From contig JAQWYK010000034.1 of the NCBI GenBank assembly GCA_029254025.1, positions 124,001 to 188,000 of the forward strand: a stretch of DNA of 64,000 nucleotides. Reading direction: 5' to 3'. The notes beneath the pieces are model-generated. The model worked only from the letters and a program-made list of their open reading frames with translations. It was not told the DNA's origin and did no database searches. This document shows, piece after piece, positions 1-7,000 of the stretch (positions are counted from its first letter, which is position 1; each line of letters opens with the position of its first letter). This DNA comes from Crocinitomicaceae bacterium. GTDB taxonomy: Bacteria; Bacteroidota; Bacteroidia; Flavobacteriales_D; Crocinitomicaceae. The position numbers and the translations under genes are program-made.

Positions 1-135
1 TTTCAATTGACCTTTACGAAAACAGCTTGTCTCGCAGAAGATAGTTGTGGAATCCCGGCTTCAAAAACAAGAATTCAGCTCCAAACCCTAGGGAATGATA
101 ATGCTTCCTGTACCCCTGGAGGAGGCTGTTTCTAG
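1..135 (+). CDS. C-terminal end of an unidentified cysteine-containing protein (partial)
   Basis: The window opens inside a frame that stays open from base 1 to a TAG at 133-135, so only the last 44 residues are visible. They hold four cysteines and finish with a Gly-Gly-Gly-Cys-Phe tail. Paired cysteines with many Thr, Ser and Asn residues suggest an exported protein with disulfides, but that is inference; no family is recognisable from this piece. The start and most of the gene lie upstream of the window. The downstream phosphatase-like gene is in the same direction and its original start (175) is only 40 bases away, so they may once have been cotranscribed. Confidence 0.45.
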   Translation, partial: FQLTFTKTACLAEDSCGIPASKTRIQLQTLGNDNASCTPGGGCF

Positions 136-174
136 CACTCTGAATTCCAACCATGCTAAATTCCGCACAGTATT

Positions 175-270
175 ATGTACCTTACTATTAGAGATTATTG
201 TATACAAAGGATAAAAGAATTTGATCATATACCCCAAGCTCGCAAGGATTTATTAAGACATATTGCATAA
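175..270 (+). pseudogene. Detached N-terminal segment of the phosphatase-like gene, ended by in-frame TAA
   Basis: An ATG at 175 opens 31 codons that stop at TAA 268-270. In the same frame, without any frameshift, the reading continues through residues YIVQNKNKKYPIQLVYM straight into the phosphatase P-loop. The segment (with RKDLLRHIA just before the stop) looks like the N-terminal helix that precedes the P-loop in Bacteroidota homologues of this family. A single substitution in a GAA, CAA or AAA codon would give the TAA. It is therefore read as the cut-off front of the next gene; a sequencing error or readthrough is also possible. Confidence 0.55.
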
Positions 271-318
271 TATATAGTCCAAAATAAAAACAAAAAATAT
301 CCAATTCAGCTTGTATAT

Positions 319-786
319 ATGTGCACTCACAACTCACGTCGGAGTCATTTTGGGCAAATATGGGCTGCGGTGGCTGCTGATTATTACGGTATTGAAAATG
401 TTATAACCTATTCTGGAGGCACAGAAGCTACAGCCTTACATGAAAATGCTATTTATACCTTATTATCAGTTGGTTTTGATCTTATTGCAGAAGATGATAC
501 AGAGAATTCCAAATACACTTTTCTATTTGGAAAAAATAAATCGACCGTATGTTTTTCTAAAACATATGACTCCCCAGAAAACCCTAAAGAAAACTTCGCG
601 GCGATTATGATGTGTTCTGATGCAGAGGATAACTGTCCGTTTATTCCTGGTGTCGATTTGAGAATAGCCACTACTTACGACGACCCTAAGAATTTTGACA
701 GAACAGATTTACAAACAGAAAAGTATGCGCAACGATGTTCTCAAATTGCTCGAGAATGTCTATTTATGTTTAGCCTTGTAGACTAA
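319..786 (+). CDS. Protein-tyrosine-phosphatase / arsenate reductase-like protein, N-terminus cut off
   Basis: The protein begins almost on the catalytic loop CTHNSRRS, a CX5R-S motif of the low-molecular-weight tyrosine phosphatase and arsenate reductase superfamily: Cys2 would be the nucleophile and Arg8 the phosphate/arsenate binder. The rest (155 residues) has the Rossmann-like pattern of the Bacteroidota branch of this family, including FDLIAEDD and a conserved DDP segment where the general-acid Asp is expected. Translation from ATG 319 would leave out the first beta strand, whose codons (PIQLVY) are present just upstream, so this start is unlikely to give a folded enzyme. The natural start appears to be 175, blocked by TAA 268-270. 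Substrate (phosphotyrosine or arsenate) is not decided by the sequence. Confidence 0.7.
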   Translation: MCTHNSRRSHFGQIWAAVAADYYGIENVITYSGGTEATALHENAIYTLLSVGFDLIAEDDTENSKYTFLFGKNKSTVCFSKTYDSPENPKENFAAIMMCSDAEDNCPFIPGVDLRIATTYDDPKNFDRTDLQTEKYAQRCSQIARECLFMFSLVD

Positions 787-860
787 AGTTAGCTTCACCT
801 CTCTTTCACGTTTCGACGCCATCAACTCTTCTTTCAATCTAAAAAGTAAACATCACTATT

Positions 861-2093
861 CTACTTTCTAAAGTCATACTTTAATACATGAACGCGTTGA
901 GCCGAGTACACAGTTGTTCTTCCAGATGTGTAAAACGCTACTACACACACCAATAAATACCATAAACCTCCTGTAGGACCAAACATTTCCACACCCATAA
1001 TAGCGCAAGCCAAGGGTGTATTTGTAGCACCCGCAAAGACAGCTATAAAACCAAGACCAGCAACAAACGATAAAGGCAATCCAAAGTATATGGCCAAAGT
1101 ACTTCCTAATGTTGCGCCGATAAAAAATAAAGGGGTCGCTTCGCCACCTTTAAACCCTACCGCTAAAGTGAACAGAGTGAATAAAAACTTCACAGCGAAC
1201 ACTCCTCCATGAGAAGCCTCGGTAAAAGCATCTTGTATTATTGGGATCCCCAACCCGGAATATGCCTCTAAATTTAGGGTGACAAAAACGACTGCTAGTA
1301 ATAAGCCTCCTAGCGATAAACGAACAATTGAATTGGGTAATAGTTGTTGAACCCCCTCTGTGAGATATTTTTTACCCCAACTAAAAAGCCCTGCTACTCC
1401 TCCGAAAATCCCTCCCAAGAATAGAACAGAACCGATATGCTGTAAGGTGAAAATTGGGACTTCCGAAATGGTATACCCAGTATGCGAAACACCCCATACT
1501 TGACAAGATAAATCTGACAGAAAACTGACTAGTACAATCGGCAATAGGCCTATTAAATTGAAAGCTCGGGCCCTATCTAATTCTACAGCAAAAACAGCTC
1601 CTGCTAATGGCGTCCCGAAGACACCTGCAAATCCCGCAGCCGCTCCCATTCTTAAAATAATTTTTCGGTTTAACTGTATCGTTTTAAACAATCCCCCTAT
1701 CCAATCCGCTATTGCGCCTCCCATTTGAACAGCCGTCCCCTCTCTTCCAGCGGAACCACCAAACAAATGCGTTAAAAGAGTACCAACAACAACCAAGGGC
1801 GCTAACTTCCAATGAATCCTTCTATGAGGCTCCACCATTTCATCGATCAATAAATTGGTCTCTTTTTCAACTCCGTTTGCAAAGAAGTGATAAACAATTC
1901 CAATGATTAATCCACCTAATGGCAAGAAAAATATCAGTACTCCATAATTCGTGCGTGCTTCAGTCACTACGTCAAGTAACCATAGAAATAATGCAGAGGA
2001 AGAACCCACTGCACTGCCGACAAAAAGGATAATTAGTGTCCAAACAACTAGTTTAGGCAATAAAGCCTGTGTCATCAACGTATCATTCTTCAT
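861..2093 (-). CDS. CLC-family channel/antiporter, probably CLC-F fluoride/proton antiporter
   Basis: A 410-residue multi-pass inner-membrane protein of the CLC family. It carries the GREGTAVQ form of the CLC signature with the gating glutamate at Glu118, and a KGGEATPLF segment corresponding to the second conserved pore motif. In the position of the chloride-coordinating GSGIP loop it reads ETNLLIDEM, with Asn80 in place of the serine; such Asn/Met replacement and the NLLIDE context are typical of the fluoride-exporting CLC-F subgroup. A fluoride-riboswitch-like element lies directly upstream (2098-2145), ending 5 bases before the ATG. Together these make fluoride efflux in exchange for protons the best prediction; a chloride transporter is the alternative. 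It has no cytoplasmic CBS domains. Confidence 0.85.
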   Translation of the reverse strand: MKNDTLMTQALLPKLVVWTLIILFVGSAVGSSSALFLWLLDVVTEARTNYGVLIFFLPLGGLIIGIVYHFFANGVEKETNLLIDEMVEPHRRIHWKLAPLVVVGTLLTHLFGGSAGREGTAVQMGGAIADWIGGLFKTIQLNRKIILRMGAAAGFAGVFGTPLAGAVFAVELDRARAFNLIGLLPIVLVSFLSDLSCQVWGVSHTGYTISEVPIFTLQHIGSVLFLGGIFGGVAGLFSWGKKYLTEGVQQLLPNSIVRLSLGGLLLAVVFVTLNLEAYSGLGIPIIQDAFTEASHGGVFAVKFLFTLFTLAVGFKGGEATPLFFIGATLGSTLAIYFGLPLSFVAGLGFIAVFAGATNTPLACAIMGVEMFGPTGGLWYLLVCVVAFYTSGRTTVYSAQRVHVLKYDFRK

Positions 2094-2097
2094 TGTT

Positions 2098-2145
2098 CGC
2101 AGACGTCATTAGCCACAAGGCGCTTCGAGGCGGACATCATCGCCT
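2098..2145 (-). promoter_or_regulatory. Fluoride (crcB-type) riboswitch
   Basis: Read on the minus strand, 2144 to 2129 gives GGCGATGATGTCCGCC, with a GGCG/CGCC stem closing a loop whose GAUGUC can form a pseudoknot with GACGUC at 2107-2102. The next part has GCC-UUGU-GGC followed by UAAUGACGUCUGC, matching the conserved 3' half of the fluoride aptamer (general form CUGAUGAnnnCUAC). Order, spacing and size (about 48 nt) agree with the known class. It begins a few bases after a TAnnTTTG promoter and ends 5 bases before the CLC start codon, so control is likely at translation initiation. No search was run. Confidence 0.85.
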
Positions 2146-2154
2146 ATTTTCCAG

Positions 2155-2181
2155 CAAATTTAGAAAAAAATGAGTAACAAA
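2155..2181 (-). promoter_or_regulatory. Bacteroidota-type promoter of the riboswitch-CLC transcript
   Basis: On the minus strand TAAATTTG (2162-2155) matches the -7 element exactly, with TTTG (2181-2178) 15 bases upstream, slightly closer than usual. Transcription would start near 2148-2150, right at the aptamer. The TTTG lies inside the T-run of the preceding rpmA terminator. Confidence 0.6.
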
Positions 2182-2206
2182 AAAAGGCACATAAAATATG
2201 TGCCTT
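2179..2206 (-). terminator. Rho-independent terminator of rplU-rpmA
   Basis: A perfect 10-bp inverted repeat (2184-2193 with 2197-2206, loop of 3) is followed on the minus strand by a run of T. It lies 24 bases past the rpmA stop and just before the CLC promoter, so it separates the two transcripts. Confidence 0.85.
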
Positions 2207-2229
2207 CTCTAATGTATTTAGCGCTCTAA

Positions 2230-2499
2230 TTAAGCTTCTGTTGCCTCAAAAGGAACTACAGAAACGAAAGAACGGTTATCTTTTTTCTTTCTAAACTCAA
2301 CCATACCATCAGTCAATGCATATAATGTATGGTCTTTTCCAATACCTACATTATTACCTGGGTGGTGTTGTGTTCCTCTTTGACGAACAATGATGTTCCC
2401 AGCAATAGCTGGCTGTCCACCAAAAATCTTTACACCTAATCGTTTACTTTGTGACTCACGACCGTTTTTCGAACTACCGACTCCTTTCTTATGTGCCAT
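2230..2499 (-). CDS. rpmA: 50S ribosomal protein L27
   Basis: This 89-residue protein is bacterial L27 (bL27) at its normal length. It begins [20 protein letters not shown], the conserved basic N-terminal arm that reaches the peptidyl-transferase centre, followed by the LGVKIFGGQ and [10 protein letters not shown] blocks. It starts with MAHKK directly, so there is no N-terminal extension of the kind cleaved in Firmicutes. It follows rplU by 44 bases, the universal L21-L27 pairing, and is followed by a strong terminator. Confidence 0.98.
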   Translation of the reverse strand: MAHKKGVGSSKNGRESQSKRLGVKIFGGQPAIAGNIIVRQRGTQHHPGNNVGIGKDHTLYALTDGMVEFRKKKDNRSFVSVVPFEATEA

Positions 2500-2543
2500 C
2501 TTATTTAATTTTTTCTGAAATTATCTAAAAGAGAATTTCTAGT

Positions 2544-2855
2544 TTATGCTTTAATTCCTGTAATGGTGATTTCAGTAAGATACTGACGATGACCATTTTT
2601 CTTTTGGTATCCTTTTCTTCGTTTCTTCTTGAAAACGATTACAGTGTTACCTCTCAGGTGACGTTCTACTTTTGCAGAAACTTTTGCACCTTCTATAGCT
2701 GGGGCGCCAACGTTTACGTTACCTTTATCATCTGTCAAAAGAACTTTGTCGAAATCAACTTTAGCTCCTTCTTCAGCGTCTAAACGGTGAACGAAAACTT
2801 TTTGGTCTTTTTGCACCTTAAACTGCTGCCCTGCTATCTCTACAATTGCGTACAT
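2544..2855 (-). CDS. rplU: 50S ribosomal protein L21
   Basis: This 103-residue protein is bL21, a 23S rRNA-binding protein of the large subunit. It shows the family start [14 protein letters not shown], the central strand-rich core, and the basic [16 protein letters not shown] segment followed by TEITITGI. Length is standard. It is the first gene of the rplU-rpmA operon; a promoter with both -33 and -7 elements lies 40-68 bases upstream. Confidence 0.98.
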   Translation of the reverse strand: MYAIVEIAGQQFKVQKDQKVFVHRLDAEEGAKVDFDKVLLTDDKGNVNVGAPAIEGAKVSAKVERHLRGNTVIVFKKKRRKGYQKKNGHRQYLTEITITGIKA

Positions 2856-2894
2856 AGCTTTAAATTTTAATTATTCTTCCCAAAAATTGGACTG

Positions 2895-2923
2895 CAAATG
2901 TAATCAAATTTTATTTAACCAAA
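2895..2923 (-). promoter_or_regulatory. Promoter of rplU-rpmA
   Basis: Minus-strand TTTG (2923-2920), 17-base spacer, TACATTTG (2902-2895): a full match to the Bacteroidota sigma-A promoter. The predicted start is near 2890, giving a leader of about 35 bases. Confidence 0.75.
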
Positions 2924-2932
2924 TAAAAATCC

Positions 2933-3859
2933 CTAATTTCTTTGGTCTTTTTTTTCTTTTCTATTACCCAACACATTCGCAATATAAACCCCAGATAAGA
3001 TCACTAGCATAGCAAGTGCTTGATAAATAGACATTACTTCTCCGTCCCACAATCCAATGAGCAAGGCTACAATTGGGATAAAATAGGTAACACTACTCGC
3101 AAATAAGGCCGAGCTATTCGCAATCAGAATATTAAATATAACTACCGAAAACGCTGTTCCTATCAATGCTAAAATACCAATATAAATCAATGCGCTTGGA
3201 GCGTAAGAGTTCGAAACTATAGTCGCCGGTGTATCGAAATGGAAGAACAAGATTAAAGCAGGAATAAACGATAAAGTAAACGCCATAGAGGTAATCTTTA
3301 AGGGCTTTATTCCGTTTAAATTATACTTAATGGTGTTTACGCTAATTGCATAAAATAAGGTGGCCAAGACTACCGCCAACACATGCCACACCGAACCAGA
3401 AGTATCTACTACTGACACTCCATTCACCAACCAAACAATTCCAACCGTACCAATTGCCACCCCTAATACTTGCACTCGAACGAGTGGCTGCTTAAATAAT
3501 AACGTCCCTATGATTAACGTGAAAATCGGTGTACAACTGTTCAACATTCCAGCATATCCTGAAGAAATACCTGTTTCAGCATACGTAAAAAGGAAGGCCG
3601 GCACGAAATTACCTAAGAAAGCGACCACTGCCAAGCTCAAAATAAATTTCACTGAATTGAAGCTTTTGAAGTGCCTCAACCCTAATGGCAACAAAGCGGA
3701 TGAAGCAAAAAGCATACGCATCGCTCCTACTTGGTTACTACTGAAGATGGAATCACCTGAAACCTTATCAATCATCCCTCTTTTCATAAGAATGAAAGAA
3801 CTTCCCCATATCGTTGCCAGGAAAAGGAGCATGCCCCAGTTTTTTAATTCTCGACTCAT
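2933..3859 (-). CDS. EamA/DMT-family transporter
   Basis: A 308-residue inner-membrane protein with about ten hydrophobic helices arranged as two EamA repeats. The first begins MLLFLATIWGSSFILMKRG and the second VLATLFYAISVNTIKYN. These are typical drug/metabolite exporters, often for amino acids or other small metabolites; the substrate cannot be read from sequence. The C-terminus ends in a short charged tail (NRKEKKDQRN). A -7 element (TACATTTG on the minus strand, 3871-3864) sits only 4 bases before the start codon, so the mRNA would be nearly leaderless if this start is right; Met10 or another inner Met is the alternative start. Confidence 0.88.
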   Translation of the reverse strand: MSRELKNWGMLLFLATIWGSSFILMKRGMIDKVSGDSIFSSNQVGAMRMLFASSALLPLGLRHFKSFNSVKFILSLAVVAFLGNFVPAFLFTYAETGISSGYAGMLNSCTPIFTLIIGTLLFKQPLVRVQVLGVAIGTVGIVWLVNGVSVVDTSGSVWHVLAVVLATLFYAISVNTIKYNLNGIKPLKITSMAFTLSFIPALILFFHFDTPATIVSNSYAPSALIYIGILALIGTAFSVVIFNILIANSSALFASSVTYFIPIVALLIGLWDGEVMSIYQALAMLVILSGVYIANVLGNRKEKKDQRN

Positions 3860-3863
3860 CCGA

Positions 3864-3871
3864 CAAATGTA
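3864..3871 (-). promoter_or_regulatory. -7 element before the EamA gene
   Basis: Minus-strand TACATTTG ends 4 bases upstream of ATG 3859. No convincing -33 element was found, so this is a partial match. Confidence 0.45.
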
Positions 3872-3934
3872 ATTTAGAAATCATTGAAAGTGTTAAAAAA
3901 TCTTACTGATTACGCGAATTGTTTCATTTGTTCG

Positions 3935-3942
3935 TACATTTG
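3935..3942 (+). promoter_or_regulatory. -7 element before the metal-binding lipoprotein gene
   Basis: TACATTTG matches TAnnTTTG. Initiation near 3946-3949 would exclude the upstream TTG (3919) as a start codon and leaves ATG 3955 or 3967. Confidence 0.5.
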
Positions 3943-3966
3943 ACAACAAATCGTATGTTTTCGACT

Positions 3967-4428
3967 ATGAAAAATATCCAAATCTTCGCATTTCTTTTCA
4001 TCACTATCTCAGCTCTACTAGTAGCCTGTAGTGAGGATAACTCCATTCCAAACTCTATTTCTGAGTTCAATGTCACCGGCATGGTCTGTCAGCATGGTTG
4101 CGGAGGATCAATCCGTAAAGGACTTTTTGAAAAAGAAATGGCGACGCAAGTGGACGTTACTTTTGATGAACAAACTGGACTTGGAAATATTGCCGTATAC
4201 CACAATAAAATAGGCGTGACAACCGACCAAATCAAAGAACTCATTGAGGATTTAAATGATGGCCAATTTGAAGTTGAATTCGTTGGAACAAAAAAATATA
4301 CTGCTCCTGCTGGCTCAGAAGCCCCAACAAATAACTCAGTTCATGAAGAAGAGTCAATTGTGGAGGCCAAGCAAGAAATGATTACTTTACCGAACATCAC
4401 AGACCTACTGAACAGCTTGATTCATTAG
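3967..4428 (+). CDS. Lipoprotein with heavy-metal-associated (HMA)-like domain
   Basis: From ATG 3967 the protein is 153 residues: a lipoprotein signal peptide ending LLVAC (Cys21), then an HMA-like ferredoxin fold at about residues 32-92. The metal-site loop reads GMVCQHGC, giving Cys41 and Cys45 in a CX3C arrangement with a histidine between, rather than the classic CXXC; this spacing is common in Bacteroidota HMA proteins. The C-terminal 50 residues are Glu/Ser-rich and probably disordered. It is likely a periplasm-facing, membrane-anchored carrier of copper or another soft metal. The frame extends upstream to TTG 3919, but the signal peptide and the promoter position favour 3967. Confidence 0.75.
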   Translation: MKNIQIFAFLFITISALLVACSEDNSIPNSISEFNVTGMVCQHGCGGSIRKGLFEKEMATQVDVTFDEQTGLGNIAVYHNKIGVTTDQIKELIEDLNDGQFEVEFVGTKKYTAPAGSEAPTNNSVHEEESIVEAKQEMITLPNITDLLNSLIH

Positions 4429-4497
4429 GCTTTTTTCCCGTGGTGTGAACAGAACACTATTCCACCTGTTTCATGAATAATCCTTGTCACGATTCAC

Positions 4498-5745
4498 ATG
4501 AGTTACAGATACATCATTGCATTCTCCATTATCACAATTCTTTGTTCGCTATTAGATATATATACGTGGAGAGGATTACAAAAAACAGTCAGCAAAAGAG
4601 TTTTTCGCTTCTTTAAGTGGTTCATTCCTGTAACTACTTTTCTCTTTTTCTTGGGATTTATTTTAACCATTTATCGCGCAGGTCAAGGGATGTACAATGC
4701 GCATTACCTATTAAATATCATTACAGGATTCACATTCGGTGTTTTTCTTGCTAAACTATTAATAGCAGCTCCTTTTCTAATTGAAGATATTTTTCGCTAT
4801 CCAGTTTACATCATAAGGAAAATAAAAAAAGAAAAACGTACCGATTCTGCTATGCCCAGCAGAAGAAGATTCGTTCGAAATATTTCCTTGAGCCTTGCCG
4901 CAATTCCAATTTCGGGCACTATTTACGCTATCACTCGTGGGAAATACAACTACCAAGTAAAAGAGCTGACCCTTTTCTTTGACGACTTACCAGAAGAGTT
5001 TGATGGATTTAAAATTGGGCACTTCTCTGATTTTCACGCAGGAAGCTTTGATGATCTTGAACAAGTGCGCGGCGGACTCCAACTTCTTTCTAATGGTAAT
5101 CCTGATATGATTGTATTTACAGGAGACCTTGTAAATAATCGTCCTCAAGAAGCCCTACCCTTCGTTGAAATGCTCCGAGAATTGGAGGCTCCATTCGGAA
5201 AATATTCGATACTTGGAAATCATGACTATGGTGATTATATGCCCTTTAAAAACGAAGAGGAACGTAAAAAAAACCGTACACAATTAGAAGGAATTCATCG
5301 CGACGCAGGCTTTGACTTATTAAATAATACTCGACGAACGATCCATAAAGGGACAGATTCTATTTCCCTACTCGGTGTTGAAAATTGGGGGAATGATCCC
5401 TTTCCTAAATATGGGGATTTGGACTCCGTTACTGACGGATTAAGTGAAAAAGAATTTAAAATTTTATTATCTCACGATCCTGACCACTGGGAATATGTTA
5501 CCAAAGACCATCAACAACACATCCATGTCACACTTAGTGGACATACCCATGGAGCACAGTTCGGGGTGGATATACCCGGATGGCAATGGAGCCCAGTAAA
5601 GTATCGTTATAAAAGATGGCTGGGATTATATGAACACAAAAATCAATTTCTTTTTGTTTCAAAAGGATTTGGCTTCTTAGGGTTTCCTGGTAGGATTGGG
5701 ATGAGTCCCGAAATTATTCAATTCACGCTAAAAAAGAATACCTAA
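4498..5745 (+). CDS. Membrane-anchored metallophosphoesterase
   Basis: A 415-residue calcineurin-like phosphoesterase. The N-terminal third carries three or four membrane helices and a twin-arginine-like RRRFVRN stretch before another hydrophobic segment. The catalytic domain has the metal-binding blocks in order: SDFHAG (Asp178, His180), GD (Asp210), GNHDY (Asn241, His242), a later SHDPD and GHTHG (His349, His351). The set agrees with the YkuE/YaeI type of membrane phosphoesterase, some of which act on UDP-diacylglucosamine or other phospholipid-linked substrates, but the substrate is not known. The domain probably faces the periplasm. A 69-base gap separates it from the lipoprotein gene. 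Confidence 0.88.
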   Translation: MSYRYIIAFSIITILCSLLDIYTWRGLQKTVSKRVFRFFKWFIPVTTFLFFLGFILTIYRAGQGMYNAHYLLNIITGFTFGVFLAKLLIAAPFLIEDIFRYPVYIIRKIKKEKRTDSAMPSRRRFVRNISLSLAAIPISGTIYAITRGKYNYQVKELTLFFDDLPEEFDGFKIGHFSDFHAGSFDDLEQVRGGLQLLSNGNPDMIVFTGDLVNNRPQEALPFVEMLRELEAPFGKYSILGNHDYGDYMPFKNEEERKKNRTQLEGIHRDAGFDLLNNTRRTIHKGTDSISLLGVENWGNDPFPKYGDLDSVTDGLSEKEFKILLSHDPDHWEYVTKDHQQHIHVTLSGHTHGAQFGVDIPGWQWSPVKYRYKRWLGLYEHKNQFLFVSKGFGFLGFPGRIGMSPEIIQFTLKKNT

Positions 5746-5842
5746 TCTTTACTCTTGGTTTGCTCTGTCCAGTTTATGCAACAAATGTTACCTGAAAAGA
5801 ACAAGAATTGGATTATTTTTGTTGAATAAGAAAACGTAAGAC

Positions 5843-6742
5843 ATGAGCGGATATATTGAAACACTTGTAAACTCGTATAAAGGATATGCCTCGTACCTTT
5901 GGAATACAATTACAAATCCATTTCCAGAAGGTGATTTGAACTATTTTTATTTCCTAATTGTGCTTTCTTTGATCGTTTGGGGGTTAGAAATTGTATTTCC
6001 TTGGCGCAAGAAACAAGCAATAATTCGAAAAGACTTTTGGCTAGATGGGTTTTACATGTTTTTCAACTTTTTCATATTCAACTTATTGTTATTCGTGGCG
6101 CTGTCTGATGTTTCTATTCAATTTCTAAATAACATATTAGCTCCAATCGGATATTCTGAAGGTCACCTATTTGACACTTCCAGTTGGTCTGTTGCATTGC
6201 AACTATTGGCATTCTTCCTGATCTCCGACTTCGTGCAATGGAATGTTCATGTTTTACTTCACCGAATACCTTTTTTGTGGCAATTTCACAAAGTACATCA
6301 CTCTGTTAAAGAAATGGGATTTGCAGCGCATTTGCGGTATCATTTTGGCGAAACGTTCATATACAACACGTTCAAATACATTTCACTCTCGATGATCTTC
6401 GGATTTGATATCCAATTGGCATTCATTGTACATGGAATTGCTATAACCATTGGCCACCTCAATCACGCCAATATTGGTTGGGATTACGGCCCACTAAAAT
6501 ATATCTTTAACAATCCTAAAATGCACATCTGGCACCATGCAAAAGAACTTCCGCAAAGCCATCCGTTCGGAATGAATTATGGAATTAGCCTTAGTGTTTG
6601 GGACTATATCTTCAAAACAAATTATATTCCACACGAGGGGCGAGACATTGAATTAGGATTTGAAAATGACGAAAATTATGCACCAACGTTTTGGCAACAG
6701 CTAATTGCTCCTTTTAGACGCAAATCAACTTCCTCTAGATAA
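5843..6742 (+). CDS. Sterol desaturase / fatty acid hydroxylase family protein
   Basis: A 299-residue membrane di-iron protein. The histidine clusters that bind the two irons are visible: His136-X3-His140, HKVHH (His149, 152, 153), NHAN (His208) and HIWHH (His228, 231, 232). Three or four hydrophobic spans surround them. Bacterial members hydroxylate or desaturate lipid chains, carotenoids or ornithine lipids; the exact substrate cannot be told here. The last 20 residues are basic and probably cytoplasmic. It is followed after 30 bases by a small membrane protein in the same direction, so the two are probably cotranscribed. Confidence 0.88.
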   Translation: MSGYIETLVNSYKGYASYLWNTITNPFPEGDLNYFYFLIVLSLIVWGLEIVFPWRKKQAIIRKDFWLDGFYMFFNFFIFNLLLFVALSDVSIQFLNNILAPIGYSEGHLFDTSSWSVALQLLAFFLISDFVQWNVHVLLHRIPFLWQFHKVHHSVKEMGFAAHLRYHFGETFIYNTFKYISLSMIFGFDIQLAFIVHGIAITIGHLNHANIGWDYGPLKYIFNNPKMHIWHHAKELPQSHPFGMNYGISLSVWDYIFKTNYIPHEGRDIELGFENDENYAPTFWQQLIAPFRRKSTSSR

Positions 6743-6772
6743 GGATAAACGACACGTAATAAGACCACACCC

Positions 6773-7000
6773 GTGAGAAAAAACCTTCTAATTGCTTTAC
6801 TAGCTTCGCTTACCTTAGGACTAGCTCCATTCATTCCAGAGCCTCATCTTTTTGGGAAGATTAAATGGATTCTTGGAGGTGGAGTCGGAATGAAAGCAGA
6901 AGATTGGTTTGATTTCGTAATGCATGGAGCCCCATTTCTTTGGCTTACCTATGAGCTCGTGATGTTTATTAAAGATCAATTCGTGCAGAAAAAACGCTAA
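6773..7000 (+). CDS. Small conserved membrane protein
   Basis: A 75-residue protein starting at GTG 6773. Two hydrophobic segments (about residues 5-19 and 48-66) flank a short loop with EPHLFGKIKW and GGGVGMKAEDWFD. Similar small proteins occur in many bacteria, sometimes labelled RND transporter without good reason; no function is established. The spacing of 30 bases after the hydroxylase gene suggests one operon. Its stop codon shares bases with the convergent gene on the minus strand (overlap of four bases at 6997-7000). Confidence 0.7.
   Translation: MRKNLLIALLASLTLGLAPFIPEPHLFGKIKWILGGGVGMKAEDWFDFVMHGAPFLWLTYELVMFIKDQFVQKKR

Noticed and set aside
3919-3966. TTG start of the HMA lipoprotein
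   Set aside because: It lies upstream of the predicted transcription start and adds residues before the lipoprotein signal.
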